Below, piece after piece: positions 1-5,987 of a stretch of 7,582 bases of DNA. The position numbers were made by a program, and so were the translations under genes. Position 1 is the stretch's first letter. Each line of letters begins with the position of its first letter. The notes beneath the pieces are model-generated. The model made no database searches. It had not been told where the DNA came from and was given only the letters and a program-made list of their open reading frames with translations. Origin of the DNA: Lachnospiraceae bacterium. Lineage in GTDB: Bacteria; Bacillota; Clostridia; Lachnospirales; Lachnospiraceae. Location of the stretch: contig VSOA01000190.1 of assembly GCA_009774585.1 (NCBI GenBank), positions 1 through 7,582 of the forward strand, in the 5' to 3' direction.

Positions 1-2
1 AA

Positions 3-209
3 CGGATAGATTTTGTCGGCGGTATCAGAGGACTTGATGAATTGGAATACCGCGTGCATACAGATGCAAAGGTGGCGTTTGCCATGTATCCGACAGACAT
101 CCATGAATTGTTTGCCGTTTCCGATGCAGGCAAACTGATGCCGCCCAAATCGACATGGTTCGAACCCAAGCTTCGAAGCGGGCTTTTGATTCACAAGATA
201 GAGCCATAA
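3..209 (+). CDS. DUF1015 family protein, C-terminal part (5' end outside window)
   Basis: This is an open frame of 68 codons entering from the left edge and ending at a TAA immediately followed by a second TAA. The translation runs from RIDFVGGIRGLDELEYRV to a terminus containing KLMPPKSTWFEPKLRSGLLI, which I recognise as the conserved C-terminal signature of the DUF1015 family (Pfam PF06245). The family has no firmly established biochemical role. In Clostridia it is often found beside serine biosynthesis genes (serA, serC), but those would lie upstream and cannot be seen here. The start codon and most of the protein are outside the window, so length and integrity cannot be judged. The ending matches the family end, so the 3' end looks intact. 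Base composition resembles that of the following genes. Confidence 0.85.
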   Translation, partial: RIDFVGGIRGLDELEYRVHTDAKVAFAMYPTDIHELFAVSDAGKLMPPKSTWFEPKLRSGLLIHKIEP

Positions 210-217
210 TAATTGTC

Positions 218-223
218 AGGAGG
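218..223 (+). promoter_or_regulatory. Strong Shine-Dalgarno upstream of the palindromic interval
   Basis: AGGAGG is a perfect ribosome binding site, 8 bases after the DUF1015 stop. It sits 7 bases before a TTG codon at 231 that opens a 33-codon frame. There is no conventional ATG gene start at the right distance. Either the site drives the leader ORF or it is the former glgB site, now separated from glgB by the palindromic interval. Confidence 0.55.
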
Positions 224-229
224 GAGAAG
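223..229 (+). repeat. 7-bp direct repeat GGAGAAG, left copy
   Basis: GGAGAAG here is repeated exactly at 320-326, just before the glgB start. The two copies bracket the palindromic interval 230-319 and could be a target-site duplication. Ribosome binding tracts are naturally purine rich, so a chance match cannot be excluded. Confidence 0.4.
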
Positions 230-313
230 ATTGAAAATTATAAATTTTCAATCACGAGATTTGTGTCTGCGCGTTGCTTGCCACAAACTCGTCATGCGCA
301 AAAAGCAGCGCAG
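229..313 (+). repeat. Dense palindromic interval with three interlocking stems
   Basis: Three base-paired structures are visible. Stem 1 is a perfect 11-bp inverted repeat, 229-239 with 243-253, around a 3-base loop. Stem 2 pairs 254-265 with 282-292 (11 bp, one bulged A at 259) around a 16-base loop. The third helix pairs the loop of stem 2 (267-279, CTGCGC plus TGCTT) with 303-313 (AAGCAGCGCAG), 11 bp with a two-base bulge at 273-274. Stem 2 and the third helix interlock, so they form either a pseudoknot or two alternative folds. The sequence matches no riboswitch class that I recognise. It could be a dispersed palindromic repeat inserted between two genes or a cis-acting RNA leader for glgB. 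No long terminal inverted repeats are apparent. Confidence 0.6.
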
Positions 314-332
314 AAATGAGGAGAAGTTATGA
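231..332 (+). CDS. Possible 33-aa leader peptide overlapping the glgB start
   Basis: A TTG at 231 opens a 33-codon frame that ends at TGA 330-332, overlapping the glgB ATG (329-331) as ATGA, the usual arrangement for translational coupling. A perfect AGGAGG lies 7 bases upstream of the TTG. The predicted peptide is basic, begins (M)KIINFQSRDLCLRVACHK and ends RRNEEKL; it contains two cysteines and no membrane segment. Against it being a real protein, it lies almost wholly inside a strongly palindromic interval, uses a TTG start, and resembles no family that I know. It may be a by-product of a repeat inserted next to a good ribosome binding site. Translation through it would unfold the RNA stems and could affect glgB initiation. 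Confidence 0.3.
   Translation: MKIINFQSRDLCLRVACHKLVMRKKQRRNEEKL
319..326 (+). promoter_or_regulatory. Ribosome binding site of glgB and right GGAGAAG copy
   Basis: AGGAG (319-323) lies 5 bases before the glgB ATG at 329. It overlaps GGAGAAG (320-326), the second copy of the direct repeat at 223-229. This supports the chosen glgB start. Confidence 0.7.
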
Positions 333-2881
333 ATAAGAGATTATACAAATTGATGAACTGGCCCAAAATTGAGGAAATTGTATACTCGGAGTCGGACAAC
401 CCGCATGAAATTATGGGTGCGCATGTGACCGGGAGTTCCGTGCTGGTACAGACGTTCCAGCCGGGAGCGAAGAGCGTGCGTCTTCAGCTTGTGGATGGGG
501 ATAAGAGTTATAAGATGGAGATGGCTGATGAAGAGGGATTCTTTGCGGTGAGTCTTCCGGGCAAAAAGATTCCGGCGTATGAATATATCGTGGAAGCGCA
601 GGATGGCACGTTAAAGAAGGTGAAAGATGCCTACAATTTTCCGGTGCAGATAACACGGGAAGATACGGAGAAATTTAATGTCGGCATCCATTATATGGTA
701 TATGAGAAACTGGGTGCGCATCCTATGAAGATAGACGGTACGGAAGGTGTTCTGTTCGCAGTATGGGCGCCGAATGCGCTGCGCGTCAGCGTTGTAGGAG
801 ATTTCAACGGCTGGGACGGCAGGACAAACCAGATGAGAAGGTTATGGGATTCCGGTGTTTTCGAGTTGTTTGTACCGGATATCAAAGAGGGAGAATGCTA
901 CAAATTTGAGATTAAGGCGAAAGGTGGTCTGACCTTTATGAAAGCGGATCCATACGCTTTCGGTCAACAGCTTCGGCCGGAGAGCGCCTCCATCGTCAGG
1001 AATCTGGACGGTTTTCGCTGGGAAGATAACAAGTGGATGAAGAATCGTGCCAAGGTACAGTCGCAGGATGAACCGATCAATGTTTATGAAGTTTATCTTG
1101 GTTCATTCGCAAAGCCTGACGACGGCAGAGAATACTATAATTATCGAGAATTGGCGCCAAAGTTGATAGAATATATCAAGAAGATGGGATATACGCACGT
1201 GGAATTGATGCCGGTGATGGAGCATCCGTTCGACGCTTCATGGGGGTATCAGGTGATCGGTTACTATGCGCCGACCTCAAGATACGGAACGGCAGAAGAT
1301 TTCATGTACTTTATGAACGAGATGCATAAGGCCGGAATCGGCGTGATTCTCGATTGGGTTCCGGCACACTTCCCGCGTGATACTTACGGTTTATCAGGAT
1401 TTGACGGCACATGTCTGTATGAGCATCAGGATCCGAGACAGGGATTTCATCCTCACTGGGGAACGCTAATCTATAATTATGGCAGACCGGAAGTGCGCAA
1501 TTATCTGATTGCCAATGCGCTTTACTGGGTGGAGCAGTATCATGTCGACGGTATCCGTATTGATGCGGTTGCTTCTATGCTGTATCTGGATTACGGTAAG
1601 AACGATGGGGAATGGGTTGCCAACATTTATGGAGGTAATGAGAATCTGGAAGCAGTTGAGTTTATGAAACACTTAAATTCCGTGATGAAGAAACGAAATA
1701 AGGGTGTCCTGATGATTGCGGAAGAATCGACGGCATGGCCCAAGATTACGGGAGAACTGGAGGATGATGGGCTTGGATTTGATTTGAAGTGGAATATGGG
1801 CTTCATGAATGATTATTTGAGTTATATTAAGACGGATCCCTATTTCCGCTCAGGAAGGCACAACGACCTTACTTTTAGTATGATTTATGCTTACAGCGAG
1901 AAATTTATGCTCGTTTTTTCCCATGATGAAGTGGTGCACGGTAAGGCAACGCTGCTTGGTAAAATGCCGGGTACGCGCAAGGAACAGTTTGCGAATATGC
2001 GTCTAACATATGCATATCATATGACTCATCCGGGCAAGAAATTGATTTTTATGGGACAGGATATCGGCGAATATGATGAGTTTAATGAAGAAAGAGCGGT
2101 GGAGTGGGAACTGCTGCAGAATGAAGAACACGCGAAGTTAAACCGTCTGATTGCAGACATGAATAAACTTTATATATCGAAGCCCGCGCTGTATGGCAAG
2201 GACACTTCATGGGAAGGATTTGAATGGATTAATTGTATTACGCCCAATGCATGTATGCTGTCATATCTGCGCAAGGCGGATAAACCGGAGGAATCGCTTA
2301 TCGTAGTGGCTAATTTTGCCAATGTGAAGCAGGAATTCCGTGTAGGCGTGCCCTATGAAGGCAAATATAAAGAAATCATGAATACCGACGCGAAAATTTA
2401 CGGGGGCAGCGGCACCGTAAATAAGAAAGTCTGCGATACGATTGATACGGAATGGGACGGTAAACCATACGCAATCGATATGGTGAGCGCTCCGCTATCT
2501 ATAAGTATTTTCTCTTATACGCCTTACACGGAACAGGAGAAGGCGGAGATTGAGAAAATGCGTGCCGAGAAGCTGCGTAAAGAACAGGAAGAGGCGCAGC
2601 GCAAGGCAGCGAAAGAAGAGGCGGAAGCAATCGCCAAGGAAGCGGCTGAGGCTAAGAGACTGGCTAAGATTGCCGCAGCAGAAGCGAGAGAAAGGGCAAA
2701 GGAAGCCGAGAAGAAACTCAAGATGGCACAGGAGGCCGCCGATAAACTGCAGAAGATTACCGAAGAGCAGGAGATGCGCCGAAGTAAAGAAAGTACAGCG
2801 ACGAAAGAAAGTACAGCGACGAGAGAAAATAAGAAAAGTAAGGATAGCAGAGAAAAAACAGCACAGAAACGAGGTAAATGA
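329..2881 (+). CDS. glgB: 1,4-alpha-glucan (glycogen) branching enzyme with long charged C-terminal extension
   Basis: This GH13 enzyme cuts alpha-1,4-glucan chains and re-attaches them through alpha-1,6 bonds to branch glycogen in the cytoplasm. Domains in order: an N1 beta domain (about 20-110), CBM48 (about 125-235, GDFNGWDG at 157-164), the catalytic barrel (about 250-620), a C-terminal beta domain to about 735, then an extra tail (737-850). The four conserved regions are present: DWVPAHF 342-348; the nucleophile D412 in RIDAVAS; the acid/base E465 in AEEST; and D533 in SHDEVVHG as transition-state stabiliser. WGYQ is at 305-308. The core resembles the E. coli enzyme (728 aa), but at 850 aa the protein is longer because of the tail, which is rich in Ala, Glu, Lys and Arg, is probably coiled coil, and contains a duplicated KESTAT. 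The ATG follows AGGAG by 5 bases. The 3' end overlaps mscS by ATGA. No other glg genes are in the window. Confidence 0.96.
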   Translation: MNKRLYKLMNWPKIEEIVYSESDNPHEIMGAHVTGSSVLVQTFQPGAKSVRLQLVDGDKSYKMEMADEEGFFAVSLPGKKIPAYEYIVEAQDGTLKKVKDAYNFPVQITREDTEKFNVGIHYMVYEKLGAHPMKIDGTEGVLFAVWAPNALRVSVVGDFNGWDGRTNQMRRLWDSGVFELFVPDIKEGECYKFEIKAKGGLTFMKADPYAFGQQLRPESASIVRNLDGFRWEDNKWMKNRAKVQSQDEPINVYEVYLGSFAKPDDGREYYNYRELAPKLIEYIKKMGYTHVELMPVMEHPFDASWGYQVIGYYAPTSRYGTAEDFMYFMNEMHKAGIGVILDWVPAHFPRDTYGLSGFDGTCLYEHQDPRQGFHPHWGTLIYNYGRPEVRNYLIANALYWVEQYHVDGIRIDAVASMLYLDYGKNDGEWVANIYGGNENLEAVEFMKHLNSVMKKRNKGVLMIAEESTAWPKITGELEDDGLGFDLKWNMGFMNDYLSYIKTDPYFRSGRHNDLTFSMIYAYSEKFMLVFSHDEVVHGKATLLGKMPGTRKEQFANMRLTYAYHMTHPGKKLIFMGQDIGEYDEFNEERAVEWELLQNEEHAKLNRLIADMNKLYISKPALYGKDTSWEGFEWINCITPNACMLSYLRKADKPEESLIVVANFANVKQEFRVGVPYEGKYKEIMNTDAKIYGGSGTVNKKVCDTIDTEWDGKPYAIDMVSAPLSISIFSYTPYTEQEKAEIEKMRAEKLRKEQEEAQRKAAKEEAEAIAKEAAEAKRLAKIAAAEARERAKEAEKKLKMAQEAADKLQKITEEQEMRRSKESTATKESTATRENKKSKDSREKTAQKRGK
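2786..2821 (+). repeat. Tandem duplication of 18 bp in the glgB tail
   Basis: Two exact, adjacent copies of AAAGAAAGTACAGCGACG (2786-2803 and 2804-2821) encode KESTAT twice; a degenerate continuation (AGAGAAAATAAG) follows. The unit is a multiple of three, so copy-number changes would alter the tail length without a frameshift. Confidence 0.9.
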
Positions 2882-3744
2882 TGGAAGCGGAACATATTGT
2901 ATATGAAGAAGTGGATGTCGGGCTGATACAAGCGTATTTACAGCAATTGCCGGATAAGGCGCTGAGGTTTGGCGTGAGAGTACTGCTGGCATTACTTGTG
3001 TTTCTGATTGGCGTGCAGATCATTAAACTGATCAGAAAAATTGTCCGCCGTTCCCTGAAAAAAGGAAATGCGGACGTGGGCGTTATGCAGTTTTTGGATT
3101 CTTTTATCAAAGCGGTCATGTATGTTGTGCTCCTGTTTATGATCGCTTCCGGATTCGGTTTGGATGCAACGAGTGTAGTGGCGCTGCTCGGATCCGCAGG
3201 TGTAGCGATTGGTCTGGCAGTGCAGGGAAGTTTGTCCAACTTTGCTGGCGGAGTTCTGATTCTTTTGTTAAAACCTTTCCGGGTAGATGATTATATCAAA
3301 ATGGATAACGACGGACATGAGGGAACCGTAAAAGAGATTCAATTGTTTTATACGAAGCTTGCGACGCCGGATAACCATGTCGTAATCATTCCGAACGGCT
3401 CCTTGGCCAATTCCAGTATACTGAATATGAGTACACTGGGAGAGCGCAGAATGGATATTACCGTTGGAATATCATATGATGCAGATATCCGCACGGCAAG
3501 AGAAGTAATACTAAAAGTACTTGAAGCAGATGAAGCAGTGCTCAAAGAAAAAGATCGACTTGTGTTTGTACAGGAATTGGCGGACAGCGGCGTGAATCTG
3601 AATGTGCGCTGCTGGGCTTCTAATGAGCAGTATTGGGAATGTAAATGGCGCATTACGGAACAGATTAAGTATGCGCTTGACGATGCCGGCATATCGATTC
3701 CGTATCCGCAGATGGATGTTCATATTGAACGGAATGTCGACTAA
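2878..3744 (+). CDS. mscS: Small-conductance mechanosensitive channel, MscS family
   Basis: This inner-membrane channel opens under membrane tension to release solutes during osmotic downshock. At 288 aa it is nearly the size of E. coli MscS (286 aa) and aligns over its whole length. Membrane segments are TM1 (about 31-49), TM2 (about 76-92) and the pore-lining, Gly/Ala-rich TM3 (about 98-130), which carries GSAGVAIGLAVQGSLSNFAGG, followed by KPFRVDDYI. The cytoplasmic beta domain contains IIPNG (170-174). The C-terminus ISIPYPQMDVHIER matches the MscS ending. The ATG at 2878 overlaps the glgB stop as ATGA. The second codon is also ATG (2881) and sits 6 bases after GAGG (2871-2874), so it may be the true start. 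Translational coupling to glgB is likely. The physiological link between glycogen branching and osmotic safety is my inference only. No residue expected for gating appears to be missing. Confidence 0.95.
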   Translation: MMEAEHIVYEEVDVGLIQAYLQQLPDKALRFGVRVLLALLVFLIGVQIIKLIRKIVRRSLKKGNADVGVMQFLDSFIKAVMYVVLLFMIASGFGLDATSVVALLGSAGVAIGLAVQGSLSNFAGGVLILLLKPFRVDDYIKMDNDGHEGTVKEIQLFYTKLATPDNHVVIIPNGSLANSSILNMSTLGERRMDITVGISYDADIRTAREVILKVLEADEAVLKEKDRLVFVQELADSGVNLNVRCWASNEQYWECKWRITEQIKYALDDAGISIPYPQMDVHIERNVD

Positions 3745-3795
3745 GTACCAAAACTTCAGAAGATAACATATGACAGAAGGAGCGGGGATTCGTTC

Positions 3796-4902
3796 ATGAT
3801 TTTGTATCTTTCGGTGGCAGTGGGAACCGTTCTGCTTGCCGGTATGGTGGATAACCACCCGAATATACAATCTTATAAGACAACAAGACAGCAGATGTGC
3901 AACCGCCTCTGTCTGGCGGCTGTTTTTCTCATCCTATTTGCATTGTCGGCTTGTCGGTTGAATGTTGGGAACGATTATGCCAAATATGTGGAGTTTATGC
4001 ATTTAATAAACTGCGATGCATATGTGCCGACGGAAGCGGGATTCAATCTGTCAGTCAGGATGATATACGGACTATCCGGTTTTGAAAATTACCTGCTCGT
4101 GTTCGCAATCTATGCGTTTGCAACGATTTTGCTGTTTTTATTGGCTATTTATGAGCAGAGTGACGAGTTTCCGCTGACCTATTTTCTGTTTATGGCGCTG
4201 GGCTATTATTTTCAGACATTCAGTACCGTGCGCTATTATCTTGCGTTGGCGGCAGCCTTGTATTCCATGAAGTTTGTGATACGAAAACAGTGGTTACGAT
4301 TTGTTCTGCTTGTGGTTCTCGGCTCGTTTTTCCACAAGTCGCTGATTGTGGTGCTGCCGCTTTATGTGCTGGCGTCCGTCGCATGGAAAAAGTGGCAGCT
4401 TGCGATTGTTGCGCTGTTTTGTACAACATTTTTGTTTATGCAGGACTTTTATTTAAAGGTTGCGGTATTTCTATATCCAAGTTATGAGGACACGGAATAC
4501 CTTGAAGGCGGGACCAGCTATATCAATATACTTCGCTGTGCGGCGGTATTTGGCTTATCTCTGTTCTATTACCGTAAATCGATACGAGGGAACAGAAAGA
4601 TGCAGTTTTATTTCTATCTGAATCTGGGTGCGCTTGTACTCTATACGCTGTGTTCATTCCTGCCGGTAATTTCCCGTATCGGATACTATCTGACGGTCAG
4701 CCATATTTTCTTTTTACCCGCGTTGATACAGGAAACCGAAAATATTAAATTGCGGAGACTTTTGCGGCTTGGCATGATTGCGGCGGCAGTACTGTATTTT
4801 GTACTATTTATGAGCAGGGCGTATGACGATGGACTGCGGATTCTTCCGTATCAGAGTTTTTTCTTTCATCAAATGGTGGATATTATATCTGATAGGATGT
4901 AG
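3796..4902 (+). CDS. EpsG family polysaccharide polymerase-like membrane protein
   Basis: This is a 368-aa multi-pass membrane protein with roughly ten to twelve hydrophobic segments. It carries features of the EpsG family (Pfam PF14897), Wzy-like proteins thought to polymerise exopolysaccharide repeat units: R54 followed by GNDYAKY (58-64), TEAGF (79-83), a Phe/Tyr/Arg-rich central region (FSTVRYY, 142-148), FFHKS (178-182), and PYQSFFF near the C-terminus (351-357). The likely substrate is a lipid-linked oligosaccharide on the outer membrane face, but nothing in the sequence identifies the sugar. The ATG lies 13 bases after AAGGAG (3777-3782), which is long, and 7 bases after GGGGA (3784-3788). 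It begins 51 bases after mscS with no visible terminator between. The gene is followed 14 bases later by a glycosyltransferase, so a surface-glycan role is well supported. An O-antigen ligase-like or acyltransferase-like role is less likely. Confidence 0.82.
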   Translation: MILYLSVAVGTVLLAGMVDNHPNIQSYKTTRQQMCNRLCLAAVFLILFALSACRLNVGNDYAKYVEFMHLINCDAYVPTEAGFNLSVRMIYGLSGFENYLLVFAIYAFATILLFLLAIYEQSDEFPLTYFLFMALGYYFQTFSTVRYYLALAAALYSMKFVIRKQWLRFVLLVVLGSFFHKSLIVVLPLYVLASVAWKKWQLAIVALFCTTFLFMQDFYLKVAVFLYPSYEDTEYLEGGTSYINILRCAAVFGLSLFYYRKSIRGNRKMQFYFYLNLGALVLYTLCSFLPVISRIGYYLTVSHIFFLPALIQETENIKLRRLLRLGMIAAAVLYFVLFMSRAYDDGLRILPYQSFFFHQMVDIISDRM

Positions 4903-4916
4903 AGGATAAAAGTTAT

Positions 4917-5942
4917 ATGAAATTATCAATTATTGTTCCGGTTTATAATATGGCGGCGGACGGAAAGCTGGAATACTGTCTGGAATCGCTCGTGCATCAG
5001 ACGATAGAAGATTACGAGATTATTGCGGTGGATGATTGTTCGACGGATTCTTCGATGGAGATTTTGCGCGCTTATGAACGAAAATATCCGGATAAATTCC
5101 ATGCGATTCATTCTGAGATCAATAGGAAACAGGGTGGTGCGAAGAATATAGGGATGGAGCGTGCTAAGGGTGAATGGATTGGCTTTATAGACAGTGATGA
5201 CTGGATTACGCATGATTTCTATGAGAGACTGATTCACAAAGGAGAAGAGACCGGCGCGGATATGGTTGGCTGCGATTATCATCTGACGGATAAGCATAAT
5301 ATGGAAATCGGGCAGGTGGTACACAACAATAAACGGGAACAGACCGGGATTTTAAATGAGGAAAAATACAAATCGCTCCTGCTTGACGGCGGAAGTCTGG
5401 TGGTGAAAGTATATCGTCGGGAAATTGTGATTGACCATCCCAGTCGATTTCCGGAAGGGATTTTCTATGAGGATAATGCAATCGGTAATTCATGGATGCT
5501 GCGTGCAAAGCATTTTGAATACATCGAAGAACCATTGTATTATTATTATCAGCATGATGTATCGACAGTTCATACCATCAATGAAAAAAGGTGTCTTGAC
5601 CGTATGGAAGCGGGCAGAATCATGCTTAAGGAAGCGAAGCAATACGGATATCTGGAGAAGTACCGGGCAGAGCTGGAGTTCAGCTTTGCCGTGCTTTTCT
5701 ATGTGAATACACTTTTCACTTATATGCAGGGAGTGAAACCGGTCAGGCTTAGGTTTGTGCAAAAGCTTGGTGACGAGATGCGGCAGGCGTTCCCGGATTT
5801 TCGGGACAACCCGTATTATCGTGAGCGGATACATGAGGAGGAAAAGAGACTGGTCGGAATGCAGCAGCGCTCTACGTTATGGTTTGTCATGTATTACAAG
5901 CTTTTGTGGGCGTATCGGAATCTCAAGAAGAAAAGAAAGTGA
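4917..5942 (+). CDS. Family 2 glycosyltransferase
   Basis: This is a 341-aa GT-A fold inverting glycosyltransferase that transfers a sugar from a nucleotide donor to a glycan or lipid-linked acceptor. The N-terminal domain opens with SIIVPVYN (4-11). It then has VDDCSTDSS (38-46) for nucleotide binding, GGAKNIGMERAKG (73-85), and IDSDDW (91-96), which holds the metal-binding DXD. FYEDNAIGN (183-191) probably supplies the catalytic base region. YYYYQHDVSTVH (208-219) is a common ending of the catalytic domain in this family. The C-terminal part is more helical and ends in a basic stretch (NLKKKRK) that could touch the membrane; there is no clear transmembrane segment. The ATG is preceded by AGAGGA (4901-4906), which overlaps the end of the upstream gene. 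Donor and acceptor cannot be deduced. The neighbours suggest that it builds the unit polymerised by the EpsG-like protein. Confidence 0.93.
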   Translation: MKLSIIVPVYNMAADGKLEYCLESLVHQTIEDYEIIAVDDCSTDSSMEILRAYERKYPDKFHAIHSEINRKQGGAKNIGMERAKGEWIGFIDSDDWITHDFYERLIHKGEETGADMVGCDYHLTDKHNMEIGQVVHNNKREQTGILNEEKYKSLLLDGGSLVVKVYRREIVIDHPSRFPEGIFYEDNAIGNSWMLRAKHFEYIEEPLYYYYQHDVSTVHTINEKRCLDRMEAGRIMLKEAKQYGYLEKYRAELEFSFAVLFYVNTLFTYMQGVKPVRLRFVQKLGDEMRQAFPDFRDNPYYRERIHEEEKRLVGMQQRSTLWFVMYYKLLWAYRNLKKKRK

Positions 5943-5974
5943 ATTTTACAAAGGACAGAAGAAAAGTAAACGGT

Positions 5975-5981
5975 GAGGAAG
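5975..5981 (+). promoter_or_regulatory. Ribosome binding site deciding the start at 5988
   Basis: GAGGAAG lies upstream of ATG 5988, with GAGG ending 9 bases before it. The alternative in-frame GTG at 5973 has only a weak purine stretch in front and would bury this site within the coding sequence. Confidence 0.6.
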
Positions 5982-5987
5982 TTTTAC

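Noticed and set aside
2550..2906. Plus-strand Arg/Lys-rich open frame within the glgB tail
   Set aside because: It is an out-of-frame shadow of the GlgB coiled-coil repeats, with no credible ribosome binding site.
2495..2992. Long minus-strand open frames opposite the glgB tail and mscS start
   Set aside because: They are the reverse complement of Lys/Glu/Ala-rich codons, giving Leu/Phe/Ser-rich low-complexity translations with no family resemblance, and they overlap two well-supported genes.
3770..3799. Nine-codon ORF ending with ATGA overlap at the start of the EpsG-like gene
   Set aside because: It is very short, its own ribosome binding site is weak, and it contains the AAGGAG needed by the downstream gene, so it is probably coincidental.
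3931..3954. Lipobox-like LSAC at residues 50-53 of the EpsG-like protein
   Set aside because: It follows an earlier hydrophobic segment and lies inside a multi-pass protein of normal EpsG length, so it is part of a membrane helix and not a lipoprotein signal.
5973..5987. GTG start at 5973 for the sialyltransferase-like gene
   Set aside because: The ATG at 5988 has a better placed GAGG and directly precedes the conserved N-terminal strand; the extra five residues add nothing recognisable.
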